The notes under the pieces: model-generated
What the model saw: the letters and a program-made list of their open reading frames with translations, nothing else
What the model was told of the DNA's origin: nothing
Databases searched by the model: none
Made by a program: the position numbers and the translations under genes
Shown here: positions 19,363 to 29,172 of the stretch, piece after piece
Position numbering within the stretch: the first letter of the stretch is position 1
Layout: each line of letters starts with the position of its first letter
Source of the DNA: Melioribacteraceae bacterium
GTDB lineage: Bacteria; Bacteroidota; Ignavibacteria; Ignavibacteriales; Melioribacteraceae
Length of the DNA stretch: 64,000 bases
Reading direction: 5' to 3'
Assembly (NCBI GenBank): GCA_016342755.1
Contig: JAEINS010000007.1
Location: 172,449 to 236,448 of the forward strand

Positions 19363-20814
19363 TTAAGCCATCCAAAATTCTGGTGTAAGAACTAAAAAGA
19401 AAGTCCATATTTCTAATCTTCCAATTACCATACATCCCGATAAAATTAATTTTGAAGCAGCAGTTAAAGGAAGAAAATTATCTAAGGGTCCAATTTGACC
19501 AAGACCGGGTCCAACATTTCCAAGGGTTGCGGCTACAGCACTAAATGCAATAGTGGGCGACTGTTCAAGTGCCGTTAAAATTAAACTTGCTCCGAGAAAT
19601 ATTATTATATAGGCAAAAACAAATACATAAACTTTTGTAATATTTTCATTTTTTAATGTGCTTACACCAATCTTAAAAGATGTTATTGCTTTAGGATGTA
19701 ATGGCTGAATAAATTTACTTTTTAAGCTTTTTATTATTACTTCGAAACGGGAAACTTTAATAGAACCGCTTGTAGAAGCCGACATTCCGCCAACAAACAT
19801 TAACAGAATTAGAATTGCCTGAGAAGTTTGCGGCCAGTATTTAAAATCGCTTGTAGCAAAACCTGTTGTTGTTATAATTGAAACTACCTGGAAGAATGAA
19901 ACTCTGAGTGCCGAAATAAAATCAAAATTCTGTTCTTTGCTTAAAAAAAGATTTAGCGTTATAAACATTGTAGAGATAAAAATAACTGCTATAAATAATC
20001 TGAATGAAGTGTTTCGCCAGTAACGGTAAAATTTTCCTCTAAACCCGTAATAGTGCAGTATAAAGCTGGTTGCTCCAATTATCATAAATAACGAAAGAAT
20101 AAACTCTACATAAAAACTGTTGAAGTATGCGACACTGTTATTCTTAGTAGAAAATCCGCCGCCGGCAATGCTAGAAAAAGCATGCGTAATTGCGTCGTAG
20201 GGTGAAAGCGCAAATAATAATAAAACAATTTGAACTAGTGTTAGCAGTGTATAGATTTTCCAGTAAGTTTTAGCAACTTCAGAAATACGGGGAAATAATT
20301 TTTGTTCATCAGGCGTAACTGGTGCTTCCGATTCAAATAAGAATATTTTGCCTTTCATGGTCGGGAAAATTGCAAGAGCCAAAACTATTATTCCCATTCC
20401 GCCAAGCCAGTGTGTTTCTGAACGCCAGAATAATAAACTTTTTGGCACCGCTTCAATATCACTTAACACAGTTGAGCCGGTAGCTGTAAAGCCGGAAACT
20501 GATTCAAAAAACGAATCGATATATGTAGGGAAATAATGTGATATATGAAATGGGAGCGCCCCTATTGATGAAACTCCGAGCCATGTTAAAACAACAATAA
20601 GTATAGATTCCTTAAATGAAATATCATCATACACATCCAGTTTTCTAAATGAGAACACACCAATTACAAGACATAATAATATTGGCTCAATGAAATAATC
20701 GTGAACATTTTCATTAAACAGATATGAAATGAATAATGGGGCAATCATTGAAATACCCAATATTCCAATGATTTTACTTATATAATATCCAACTAGCTTA
20801 AAATTTATATGCAC
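19363..20814 (-). CDS. trkH: Trk-type potassium transporter, membrane subunit
   Basis: The 483-residue integral membrane protein has the fourfold M1-P-M2 layout of the TrkH/KtrB family. Pore-loop motifs are visible in order: SGFTATGSTVL, SIAGGGFSTKNNSV, ITTTGFATSDF and TLGNVGPGLG, with the filter glycine in each. The start is GTG at 20814, with AGGTAAG 5 bases upstream. TrkH needs a cytosolic TrkA/KtrA gating subunit; no such gene is present in this window, so it must be encoded elsewhere. It is divergent from the SGNH hydrolase. Confidence 0.93.
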   Translation of the reverse strand: MHINFKLVGYYISKIIGILGISMIAPLFISYLFNENVHDYFIEPILLCLVIGVFSFRKLDVYDDISFKESILIVVLTWLGVSSIGALPFHISHYFPTYIDSFFESVSGFTATGSTVLSDIEAVPKSLLFWRSETHWLGGMGIIVLALAIFPTMKGKIFLFESEAPVTPDEQKLFPRISEVAKTYWKIYTLLTLVQIVLLLFALSPYDAITHAFSSIAGGGFSTKNNSVAYFNSFYVEFILSLFMIIGATSFILHYYGFRGKFYRYWRNTSFRLFIAVIFISTMFITLNLFLSKEQNFDFISALRVSFFQVVSIITTTGFATSDFKYWPQTSQAILILLMFVGGMSASTSGSIKVSRFEVIIKSLKSKFIQPLHPKAITSFKIGVSTLKNENITKVYVFVFAYIIIFLGASLILTALEQSPTIAFSAVAATLGNVGPGLGQIGPLDNFLPLTAASKLILSGCMVIGRLEIWTFFLVLTPEFWMA

Positions 20815-21031
20815 AACAACTTACCTGATAATCTTTGTTTTTCAACTTTAAAATTACACATATTCATTAACATTTGAAAAGTTCTATTGAAAAGAAAATT
20901 TGTTTCCCTAAATTAAAGTTATAATTTTTATAAATATGATTTATAATTTGAGTGAGAGATCATAATTTATAGTATGATATTATATTTTACAAAGTATATT
21001 GTTTTTATTGATATAGGAGCATTTTAATAGA
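20815..21031. promoter_or_regulatory. Divergent promoter region, trkH / SGNH hydrolase
   Basis: These 217 bases are very AT-rich and gene-free. TTGAGT near 20950 followed by a TATAGTAT box about 17 bases later is a possible plus-strand promoter. The assignment is weak because sigma specificity in this group differs from E. coli. Confidence 0.3.
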
Positions 21032-21556
21032 ATGAAAAAATTACTAATGATAGGTGATTCAATTACAGATTGGTTTGATACTGATAATTTGCTGCCAAAT
21101 TTTTTTGTTAAAAATGTTGGTGTTGCCGGTGACAGTACTGTTGAAACTTTAGGCAGAATTGATAAATCCTGGTTCGATTTTCAGCCGGATTATATTTTTA
21201 TATGTATAGGAACAAATGATTTTGCAAGATTTAGAAAAGATGCCGTAATATTAGAAAATATAGAAAAGATTGTTATAAAGGTTAAAACCCATTTATCGAA
21301 AGCTAAAATTTATATTACAACAATTTTTCCAACAAGAGACAATAAGCCAAGACCAAACGATAGAATCTCTAATTTTAATGCACAGTTAAATAAAAAGGCA
21401 AATTCATTAAATGCTGAATTCTTTGATCTGCACTATCATTTTACTGACGAGGATGGAAAACTTAAGTCAGAATATACTGAAGACGGACTTCATCTTACCC
21501 CAAAGGCTTATGTTAAATGGGCAGAAATATTAACACTCTATTTAAAGGAAGAGTAA
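21032..21556 (+). CDS. SGNH/GDSL-type hydrolase
   Basis: The 174-residue protein carries all four SGNH blocks: GDSITD (Ser10) in block I, GVAGDST in block II, CIGTNDF in block III and DGLHLT with the catalytic Asp151/His154 pair in block V. The family includes lipases, acyl-CoA thioesterases and carbohydrate acetyl-esterases; nothing in the sequence decides among them. It has no signal peptide, so it is probably cytosolic. An AGGAG lies 11 bases before the start. Confidence 0.9.
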   Translation: MKKLLMIGDSITDWFDTDNLLPNFFVKNVGVAGDSTVETLGRIDKSWFDFQPDYIFICIGTNDFARFRKDAVILENIEKIVIKVKTHLSKAKIYITTIFPTRDNKPRPNDRISNFNAQLNKKANSLNAEFFDLHYHFTDEDGKLKSEYTEDGLHLTPKAYVKWAEILTLYLKEE

Positions 21557-21644
21557 CAAATATTTAAATTTTATTGACTAATATGTTAATGCATAAATAA
21601 CCATTTTTACTATATTATTTATATTCAAATTAATAAGGTGAAAA

Positions 21645-22370
21645 ATGAAAAATAAATACGTTCTTATAGTTCTTTTAGCCTTTATTTTTTCCGGCTGTGC
21701 AAATAGTGTAGTATTTGTTTCCGGAACACAATCTCACCAAAAATTGAAAACCGAAATTTGTAAAACAGTTGAGTTAGAGTATCTTCTTTATACTCCGGAT
21801 AATTACAGCGAAACAGATGAAAAACTGCCATTATTATTATTTCTTCACGGTTCCGGCGAAAGAGGGAATGATTTGAATAAAGTTAAAGTCCACGGTCCGC
21901 CTAAATTAATTGAAGAAGGAAAGAAATTCCCATTTATAGTTGTCTCTCCACAATGTCCGGAAGGTAAATGGTGGTCAATAGAGGACTTAGAAGCACTTTT
22001 AAATAATATTATTGAACAGTATAAAGTTGATGAAGACAGAATATATTTAACCGGATTAAGTATGGGCGGATTTGGAACCTGGGAATTTGCCATAGAGTTC
22101 CCCGGTAAATTTGCAGCTATTGCACCAGTTTGCGGAGGCGGGAATAAATTTGCTGTCGATAGAATTAAGCATATCCCTATCTGGGTATTTCACGGAGCAA
22201 AAGATAACGTTGTAAAACCGGAACAGTCAGAAGTGATGGTTGAAGCATTAGAGAAAGTCGGCAGCGATGTGAAATTTACGTTGTACCCCGAAGCTACTCA
22301 TAATTCATGGACTGAAACTTATAATAATGAAGACCTATATAATTGGTTTTTAGAACAGAAACGAAAATAG
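21645..22370 (+). CDS. Lipoprotein alpha/beta-hydrolase (predicted esterase/peptidase, COG4099-like)
   Basis: A lipobox FSGC (Cys18) predicts a lipid-anchored envelope protein. The 241-residue chain has the oxyanion segment LFLHGSGERG, the nucleophile GLSMGG (Ser139), an acid in HGAKDNVV (Asp187) and His219 in ATHNSW, making a full catalytic triad. This pattern is typical of dienelactone-hydrolase-like phospholipase/carboxylesterases and feruloyl-esterase-like predicted peptidases. The sensor kinase gene starts 20 bp after its stop, so the two are probably cotranscribed. TTGACT at about 21575 could be a -35 box. Confidence 0.88.
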   Translation: MKNKYVLIVLLAFIFSGCANSVVFVSGTQSHQKLKTEICKTVELEYLLYTPDNYSETDEKLPLLLFLHGSGERGNDLNKVKVHGPPKLIEEGKKFPFIVVSPQCPEGKWWSIEDLEALLNNIIEQYKVDEDRIYLTGLSMGGFGTWEFAIEFPGKFAAIAPVCGGGNKFAVDRIKHIPIWVFHGAKDNVVKPEQSEVMVEALEKVGSDVKFTLYPEATHNSWTETYNNEDLYNWFLEQKRK

Positions 22371-22390
22371 AATGTTTTATAGGAAATAAA

Positions 22391-23647
22391 ATGCACCTGA
22401 CCGAGACCGAAATTTCAAAATTGATTGAAGAAAATATTCAATTAAAAACCAGGATTAAGCAATATGAAGAAGCTGAATCTGATTTAAGCAGAAATCCGAA
22501 ACGTTATATTGAATTAGTGAATCTGCTGCCCATTCCTGTATTTGAAATTAATTTACGGGGTAAAGTTTTATTCGCCAACGAAGCTGCTTTCAAAGAATTT
22601 GGATATTCAATTGAAAATATAGAAACCGGTATCCATATTATGGAAGTTTTTCCTCCGGAAGAAAGGGAGCGAATTGAAAAATATATAGCGGATAAATATG
22701 AATCTAATTCGACCGATGTAAACGAATTTATCTTGCAGAAGGAAAATGGAGATAAATTTAACGCGCTTATTTATTCTGATGTTATTGTGCAAAACAAAAG
22801 AAAAGTTGGTTTACGGGGAGTTGTAATTGATATTTCGCAGCAAAAGGAATACGAAGCAAAAATTAAGGAACAGCACGAACAATTGAGTGTTAAAACCGCT
22901 GAATTAGAAAAAATGAATACTCATCTGGAAAAATCTGAAAACGATTTACTGGAATTAAACAATAGTAAGGATGTATTTTTTACAATTATTGCTCACGAAT
23001 TAAAAAGTCCTTTCACTTCATTATTAGGAATAACACAGCTTTTAGAATTAGAATTTGACGAGTTTGAAAAAGAAGAAATTAGAAGAATGATCAGTTCTAT
23101 TGGCGGATCAGCTAAAGGAATATTTAATCTGCTGGAAGATTTATTAGGATGGGCAAGATTACAGACCGGCAGAATTGATTATGATCCTTTGCCAAACGAT
23201 CTTTCGGTAATTGTAAAAGACGCGGTTAAATCCTGTATTGTACAAGCTAACCACAAGAATATTGCAATCATAAATAAAATTGAAACATCGTGCCTGGTAA
23301 CCTGCGATTATTCCATGATAAAAACTGTTTTACGAAATCTTATTATTAATGGTATAAAATTTACCCCGGACTTTGGTAAAGTTGAAATATCGGCGGAAGA
23401 AAATGATGAATACATAACAGTTAAAGTTGAAGACACCGGAATTGGTTTAAGTGCAGATGATATAGAAAAACTTTTTAGGATTGATATAAGAGCCACTTAT
23501 ATTGGTAAATCTTCATTAAAAGATACCGGAATGGGTCTTATATTATGCAAAGGTCTGGTAGAAAAAAATGGTGGTGAAATCCGGGTGGAATCTAAGCCGG
23601 ATAAAGGAAGTATCTTTTATTTTACCTTAAAGGGAAGTATTAAGTAA
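22391..23647 (+). CDS. Cytosolic PAS-domain sensor histidine kinase
   Basis: The start is ATG at 22391, preceded by AGGAAATAAA; the frame also opens at a TTG 48 bases earlier inside the upstream gene. The 418-residue protein has a short coiled coil, one PAS domain (about 35-155, ending in VVIDISQQ), a second coiled coil, a HisKA domain with the phospho-histidine at 202 in IIAHELKSPF, and HATPase_c (N-box NLIINGIKFTP, DTGIGL, GMGLIL). There is no membrane segment, so the signal is intracellular. No response regulator is adjacent. Its PAS and kinase parts closely resemble the end of the next gene. Confidence 0.92.
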   Translation: MHLTETEISKLIEENIQLKTRIKQYEEAESDLSRNPKRYIELVNLLPIPVFEINLRGKVLFANEAAFKEFGYSIENIETGIHIMEVFPPEERERIEKYIADKYESNSTDVNEFILQKENGDKFNALIYSDVIVQNKRKVGLRGVVIDISQQKEYEAKIKEQHEQLSVKTAELEKMNTHLEKSENDLLELNNSKDVFFTIIAHELKSPFTSLLGITQLLELEFDEFEKEEIRRMISSIGGSAKGIFNLLEDLLGWARLQTGRIDYDPLPNDLSVIVKDAVKSCIVQANHKNIAIINKIETSCLVTCDYSMIKTVLRNLIINGIKFTPDFGKVEISAEENDEYITVKVEDTGIGLSADDIEKLFRIDIRATYIGKSSLKDTGMGLILCKGLVEKNGGEIRVESKPDKGSIFYFTLKGSIK

Positions 23648-23764
23648 TTACCGTCTTATCCGATTATTGATTTAGAAATATTAGTTCTTAAAAAGCTTTG
23701 TTTATTATTCTTACAAAGAATTCCCAATTTAAAAAAAACAGCATTTTCAAGTCAGAGTGTTATT

Positions 23765-25825
23765 ATGACCATTAATTTAAGCAGTAAAGAAGATTTACTT
23801 AAAGAAATAGAAAACCTTAAAACCAGGCTGCATGTTGCCGAGCAAGAATTAAAAGCTGACCGCTCTAAGAAATTGAACAATGCAGCAATTGAAAAATTAA
23901 AACGAAAAGAAAAAAGTTTACGTATAGCTCAGTTAAACGCAAAAGTTGGCAGTTGGGAATGGGATATTGAAAATGATATAGTTGAGTTTTCTGATGTGAT
24001 GTCCCGTTTATTAGGTCTCGATAAAGAAAAAATGAGTTTCAATGAACTCATAAATATCGCTAATAAAATCGTTTTTCCTAATGATATTAAAATTATTAAA
24101 GATCATATTCTTAAGGTTAAAAAAGGACAATATACTAAGGCTGAAGGCAGGATAATTCTTTCGGATAATGAGATAAGGTGGATCAAATTAAATCCGCCGG
24201 AAGTTCTGAATTTCAATAAAGACAATTTACCAAGCCTTGTAATCGGGACAATTCAGGATATTACCGAACAGAAAAAAACTGTACAGGAAAAACAGAGACT
24301 AATTAATATAATTGAAAACGATAAAAACTTTGTCGGATTATTAGAACTTGACGGAAAATTAAAATATATAAATAAAGCGGGACTTAATTTAATCGGATTT
24401 GATTCGTTAGAAGATGCCATAAAAGAGTTCAGCTTAAATTTTATTGGTAACTTCGAAAATGATATTAAACCGAGACTTCTAAAAAATGAATTTATTAAAG
24501 GAGATGGAATAATAAATAATTTCAAACTTAAAAATGAAATTCAAGTTGAGTATAACGCTTTTATATTAAATTTATCGGACGAAGATACAGCAATAGCGGT
24601 AATATTTTGGGATATTACTGATAGAAAAAGAATTGAAACAGCATTAAGAGAAAGCAGAAGAAGATTTAAGGATTTAGTTGATTTACTTCCAATTCCCATT
24701 TTTGAAACAGATCTAAATATAAAAGTCAACTTTGCCAATAAGGCTGCCTTAGAATATTTTGGATACACTTTATCTGATTTAGTATTTGGAATTCCCGCGT
24801 ATAATTTTGTTCATAATGAGGATAAGAAAAAAATTATTAAACGGGCAAAAGCTATTCTTAACTTTAAAGCCCAGGGTATTGATGAATATAAAATGGTTGA
24901 TATTAATGGGGGAATAAGTACAGCAATTGTTTATGCGGGAGCGGTTATTGAAAACGAGCAGGTTGTTGGTTTAAGAGGTGTGATAATTGATATTTCGGAA
25001 CGCAAGAATTTTGAACTGCAAATTAATTCGCAGCTAAATGAAATTAAAGAGCAAAAAAATCAATTAGCCGAAAAATCGAATAAGTTAACTGAACTAAATA
25101 AGGTTCTTAAGAAATCGGAAAAAGAGTTGATGGTCTTGAATAAAAACAAGGATATTTTCTTTTCGATAATTGCCCATGATCTTAAAAGTCCCTTTACATC
25201 CTTATTAGGGTTTAGTGAAATTCTGAGTGAAGATTATTATGAATTAAGTGACAACGCCCGAAAAGAAATGATAGATTCATTATTCAGTTCATCCCGGAGC
25301 ATTTTTAACCTGTTAGAAGATTTGCTTGCATGGGCCAGAACACAAAGCGGCCGGATTGAATATAGACCGGAATATGTTGATCTTTCAATAATTTCAACTT
25401 CGGTAAATACTCTCTTAAAAGAAAAGGCCGAAATTAAACAAATTACCTTAATAAATAATATTGCAAAAACATGTCCGGTTTTTTGCGATTTTAACATGAT
25501 AAACACGGTTGTTCGTAATCTGGTTGTAAACGCCATTAAGTTTACACCAGATAATGGTACAGTTTCAATAAATGTAGAAACCCCGGGCGAATATGTTAAA
25601 GTTGAAATTAAAGATACCGGCATTGGTCTATCTAAAAGTGAAATTAAAAAGTTATTTAGAATTGATGTAAATGTTAATCAAATTGGAAAGTCTAAAGAAA
25701 AAGGAACTGGTTTTGGCTTAATTCTTTGTAAAGATTTAGTAGAAAAAAATGGCGGTAAAATCTGGGTAGAATCTGAGCTAGGTAAAGGAAGCAGTTTCTT
25801 TTTTACATTAAAGCGAAAAGAGTAA
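23765..25825 (+). CDS. Multi-PAS sensor histidine kinase
   Basis: The 686-residue soluble kinase has a leading coiled coil, three PAS domains (about 45-170, 175-285 and 300-420, the first with a PAC-type end IQDITEQK), a coiled coil, HisKA with His471 in IIAHDLKSPF, and HATPase_c (NLVVNAIKFTP, DTGIGL, GTGFGLIL). The third PAS plus the kinase core is a paralog of the gene before it, including LLPIPIFE and GLRGVIIDIS, so the pair arose by tandem duplication with gain or loss of PAS modules. No partner regulator is in the window. Confidence 0.92.
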   Translation: MTINLSSKEDLLKEIENLKTRLHVAEQELKADRSKKLNNAAIEKLKRKEKSLRIAQLNAKVGSWEWDIENDIVEFSDVMSRLLGLDKEKMSFNELINIANKIVFPNDIKIIKDHILKVKKGQYTKAEGRIILSDNEIRWIKLNPPEVLNFNKDNLPSLVIGTIQDITEQKKTVQEKQRLINIIENDKNFVGLLELDGKLKYINKAGLNLIGFDSLEDAIKEFSLNFIGNFENDIKPRLLKNEFIKGDGIINNFKLKNEIQVEYNAFILNLSDEDTAIAVIFWDITDRKRIETALRESRRRFKDLVDLLPIPIFETDLNIKVNFANKAALEYFGYTLSDLVFGIPAYNFVHNEDKKKIIKRAKAILNFKAQGIDEYKMVDINGGISTAIVYAGAVIENEQVVGLRGVIIDISERKNFELQINSQLNEIKEQKNQLAEKSNKLTELNKVLKKSEKELMVLNKNKDIFFSIIAHDLKSPFTSLLGFSEILSEDYYELSDNARKEMIDSLFSSSRSIFNLLEDLLAWARTQSGRIEYRPEYVDLSIISTSVNTLLKEKAEIKQITLINNIAKTCPVFCDFNMINTVVRNLVVNAIKFTPDNGTVSINVETPGEYVKVEIKDTGIGLSKSEIKKLFRIDVNVNQIGKSKEKGTGFGLILCKDLVEKNGGKIWVESELGKGSSFFFTLKRKE

Positions 25826-26081
25826 AAATCGGTTGTAATCTTAGATGTAATTGTAAACAGTCTTTTTTCATTGTACGCCAATTCTTGTAACATTTCTTCC
25901 TATATTATAAATATTTCACTTTGCCTAATCCTCAATATTTACATTCTTCTATTTGTAAAACTTTACAGATCTCAATGATTATTGGTAATAAATTAACCAT
26001 TTTATTTAAACTTAAATCATTTTTTCCGATAATAAACCCATTAGTAGAAATTAACAATTCTAAATCATGAGGAGTTTTAAA

Positions 26082-27032
26082 ATGAAAAAACGATATTCTG
26101 GTTACCTGGCAATAATTCTTTTTATTTGTCTATCAGTTAATGTAAGTGCTCAAAAAAAAGTATTATATGTTGATTCATACCACGAGGGATATGAATGGAG
26201 TGATGGAATAACAAAGGGAATTAAAGATAATCTGAAGTCAGAGAAAGTTGAGCTTAAAGTGTTTAGAATGGATACAAAAAATAATCCGGGCGATAGCTTT
26301 AAGAAAAGTGCTGCCGAGAAGGCAATAAAAATGATTGAATCATTTAACCCGGATATAGTAATTGCATCTGATGATAATGCATCAAAATATTTAATAGCTC
26401 CTTACTATAAAGATAAAAAACTTCCATTTGTTTTCTGTGGCGTTAACTGGGACGCATCGGGTTATGGATTTCCTTGCAGTAATGTAACCGGTATTTTAGA
26501 AGTAGCTTTAATTCCTCAATTAACGGCACAGCTTAAAAACTTTGCGAAGGGTGATAAAATTGCCTATTTATCCGGGGATGATTTAACTGCAAGAAAAGAA
26601 GCTGAAAATTACAAGTCAAAATTCAACTTAAAAATTGAAGAAGTCTATGTTAAATCTTTTAGTGACTGGAAAAAGAATTATAAAAAACTTCAGACTGAAA
26701 CAGATATGATTATTATTGGAAATAATGCTTCAATAAAAGACTGGAATGAAGAAGAAGGAAAAACTTTTGTAGAAAGTAACACACTTGTACCAACCGGAAC
26801 AATTTATCAGTGGATGACTCCATTTTCTTTAGTTGGATTAACAATTTTACCAGAAGAACACGGCGAATGGGCAGCAAAAACCGCATTAAAAATTTTGGGT
26901 GGAACACCGCCAAATAAAATTCCGCTTGCAAAAAATAAACGGGGAAAACTATTTGTTAATCTGAAGATAGCAAAACCGGCAAAATTTTTAGTTAAGCCCG
27001 CATTATTAAAAAACGCGACAATTATTAAATAA
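26082..27032 (+). CDS. Periplasmic ABC-type substrate-binding protein (PF04392-like)
   Basis: The start is ATG at 26082, because GAGGAG stands 7 bases before it; an in-frame ATG lies 15 bases upstream and overlaps that site. The 316-residue protein has a signal peptide ending near VSAQ, then [18 protein letters not shown] and [12 protein letters not shown], the pattern of the ABC_sub_bind family. No permease or ATPase gene is nearby. The next gene, 17 bp downstream, is a chemoreceptor, so the protein probably presents a periplasmic ligand to a signalling system and need not take part in import. The ligand is unknown. Confidence 0.85.
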   Translation: MKKRYSGYLAIILFICLSVNVSAQKKVLYVDSYHEGYEWSDGITKGIKDNLKSEKVELKVFRMDTKNNPGDSFKKSAAEKAIKMIESFNPDIVIASDDNASKYLIAPYYKDKKLPFVFCGVNWDASGYGFPCSNVTGILEVALIPQLTAQLKNFAKGDKIAYLSGDDLTARKEAENYKSKFNLKIEEVYVKSFSDWKKNYKKLQTETDMIIIGNNASIKDWNEEEGKTFVESNTLVPTGTIYQWMTPFSLVGLTILPEEHGEWAAKTALKILGGTPPNKIPLAKNKRGKLFVNLKIAKPAKFLVKPALLKNATIIK

Positions 27033-27049
27033 CAAATATAGGATGTTTA

Positions 27050-29128
27050 ATGAAAATTCATTTTAAATTAAATTTAATATCGGCAACATTATTTTTGATG
27101 CTGGCCGGGATTATTTTAATATCAGGAACCTTAGTAATTGACAAAATTATTTACGATCTGAACTTAAAAATAATGAGTTCTGAACTTGACGGAGAGTTTA
27201 ATAAAATTTCCGAAAGCTATAAAGTTCTTGAAGAGTCCGGATTATTAAGTCTAGAAGAGTACGTTTCTTCTTCGCAAGATGAATTTTTGCTAAATCTTTC
27301 AGATAAAAAATTTGGTGAAACTGGCTATTATTTCCTTTTTAATTCTAAGAAGGAATCTATAATCCATAAAAGTGTTGAAAAAGGATCAATTATAAATTTT
27401 GATTCTATAGAAAATATAATGGCAGGTAAACAAGGCGAGATTTTTTATAATTTTGCCTCCACAAATATGTTTGGGGTCTATAAATATTTTCCAGAATGGG
27501 ATTGGTATTTGGTGTTAACAATTACCGAAGACGAACTATATGAGGCTAAGTATTCTTTTATTTCTACAGTTCTATTACTGACAATGATTTTTATATTTAT
27601 CGCTGTTGCTATAATGTATTTTTTCATTAAAAATTCCATTGGTAATTCTCTAAATAAACTGGTTGATTCAGCACGTGAAATTGCCGAAGGAAATTTAAAT
27701 GCTGATATATCGGTTAGCAAAAGTAAAGATGAGATTGGTGTTTTAACTCGTTCAATTGCTAAAACAGTAAAAATTATTTTAGGGAAAATATTTTGGTACG
27801 AACAAATATTGGATTCAATACCATTCCCAATTTCTGTAACTGATGTGGATAGGAACTGGACTTTCATAAATAAAGCCGCAAGCATTGTTGTTGGCAAAAC
27901 CAGAAAAGAAATTGAAGGAGAAAAAATTCCGTGTAATCAATGGAACTCAGAAGTTTGCGGAACAAGTAATTGCGGAATTGAAAAACTTAATAACGGAGAA
28001 ATGAATTCATGTTTTACGCAGCATGATGTTGATAAAGATTTTCAAGTTGATACTTCATATCTGGAAGATGAATCTGGTGTAAAAGTTGGTCATATTGAAA
28101 CAATTCAGGATGTCACAGATTCAAATAGAATTAAAAAAAGATTAGAGTTTGGAGCAAACCTGCTTCTAAGCGAGATGGAAAAATTTGCCAGCGGTGATTT
28201 AACTGCCCAGATTTCGGATGATAAAAATGACACAATAGCAAAATTAATTAAGGGGTTTAATGCGTCCGTTGAAAACATAAAATCGTTATTGCTGCATGTT
28301 AATAAGGCTGTACAAACAACTGTTGAAATTAGCTCAAACATATCTTCAAGTTCTGTGGAATTAGCATCTGGTGCCGATCTGGCAAGTAATCAATCAAATG
28401 AAGTTGCTTCGGCTGTTGAGGAAATGACGGCAACAATTATTCAGACTACCCAAAACGCTAGTGTAGCCGCCGGGAATTCTAGATTAGCCGGCGAATTAGC
28501 CAAAGAAGGCGGTAAGGTTGTAAACGAAACTGTAATGGAAATGGCAAAAATTGCGGAAAACGTTAGTAATTCAGCAAATATAATAGAAGACTTAGGAAAT
28601 AAAAATAATCAGATTGGACAAGTTATACAGGTAATTAATGATATAGCCGATCAAACAAATCTTCTTGCTTTAAATGCGGCAATTGAAGCTGCCAGAGCAG
28701 GTGAGCAAGGAAGAGGATTTGCCGTGGTTGCTGATGAAGTAAGAAAATTAGCCGAACGGACAACAAAAGCTACTCATGAAATTTCAGAGACAATTAAGGA
28801 TATACAGCTTTCTACAAATGCGGCGGTTGAATCTATTACGAAGAGTTCTAAAGAAGCTGAAGAAGGAAAGCAACTTGCCGAAAAAGCAGGTAAATCAATT
28901 GAAAAAATTATTGAAAGTTCTGAAAGTGTTGATGAGATGATATCGCAAGTTGCAGCGGCAAGTGAAGAACAAACTGCGACGGCAGAAAATATTAGCAAAA
29001 ATATAAGCAGTATTTCTAAGGTTGTAAATGAATCTTCCGAAGGAACAAGAAATATAGCTGAAGCAACGGAAGAATTGTTGAAAAATACTGAAGAGTTAAA
29101 GGCTTTAATAAATCGATTTAATTTTTAA
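27050..29128 (+). CDS. Methyl-accepting chemotaxis protein with Cache, HAMP and PAS domains
   Basis: The 692-residue receptor has a first membrane segment (about 8-30), a single Cache domain (about 35-178; [20 protein letters not shown]), a second membrane segment (about 180-200), a HAMP domain (about 203-255), a cytosolic PAS (about 258-365) with clustered cysteines near 295-308 (CNQW, CGTSNC), a second HAMP-like helix pair, and the signalling helices with the tip [15 protein letters not shown] near 545. The CheA/CheW contact tip is intact. There are no che genes and no C-terminal CheR tether in the window. The 17-bp gap to the binding-protein gene suggests a paired sensory unit. Confidence 0.93.
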   Translation: MKIHFKLNLISATLFLMLAGIILISGTLVIDKIIYDLNLKIMSSELDGEFNKISESYKVLEESGLLSLEEYVSSSQDEFLLNLSDKKFGETGYYFLFNSKKESIIHKSVEKGSIINFDSIENIMAGKQGEIFYNFASTNMFGVYKYFPEWDWYLVLTITEDELYEAKYSFISTVLLLTMIFIFIAVAIMYFFIKNSIGNSLNKLVDSAREIAEGNLNADISVSKSKDEIGVLTRSIAKTVKIILGKIFWYEQILDSIPFPISVTDVDRNWTFINKAASIVVGKTRKEIEGEKIPCNQWNSEVCGTSNCGIEKLNNGEMNSCFTQHDVDKDFQVDTSYLEDESGVKVGHIETIQDVTDSNRIKKRLEFGANLLLSEMEKFASGDLTAQISDDKNDTIAKLIKGFNASVENIKSLLLHVNKAVQTTVEISSNISSSSVELASGADLASNQSNEVASAVEEMTATIIQTTQNASVAAGNSRLAGELAKEGGKVVNETVMEMAKIAENVSNSANIIEDLGNKNNQIGQVIQVINDIADQTNLLALNAAIEAARAGEQGRGFAVVADEVRKLAERTTKATHEISETIKDIQLSTNAAVESITKSSKEAEEGKQLAEKAGKSIEKIIESSESVDEMISQVAAASEEQTATAENISKNISSISKVVNESSEGTRNIAEATEELLKNTEELKALINRFNF

Positions 29129-29130
29129 AT

Positions 29131-29162
29131 TAACTAGCCGTGATTATTTTCACGGCTAGTTA
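29131..29162. terminator. Bidirectional terminator hairpin
   Basis: A perfect 13-bp stem, TAACTAGCCGTGA with its complement, encloses a 6-nt T-rich loop between the stops of the convergent chemoreceptor and M56 genes. Confidence 0.85.
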
Positions 29163-29172
29163 TATAGCTAAA

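Noticed and set aside
22343..22390. TTG start giving a longer histidine kinase
   Set aside because: It lies inside the preceding hydrolase gene, while ATG 22391 has a Shine-Dalgarno sequence and begins the conserved coiled coil.
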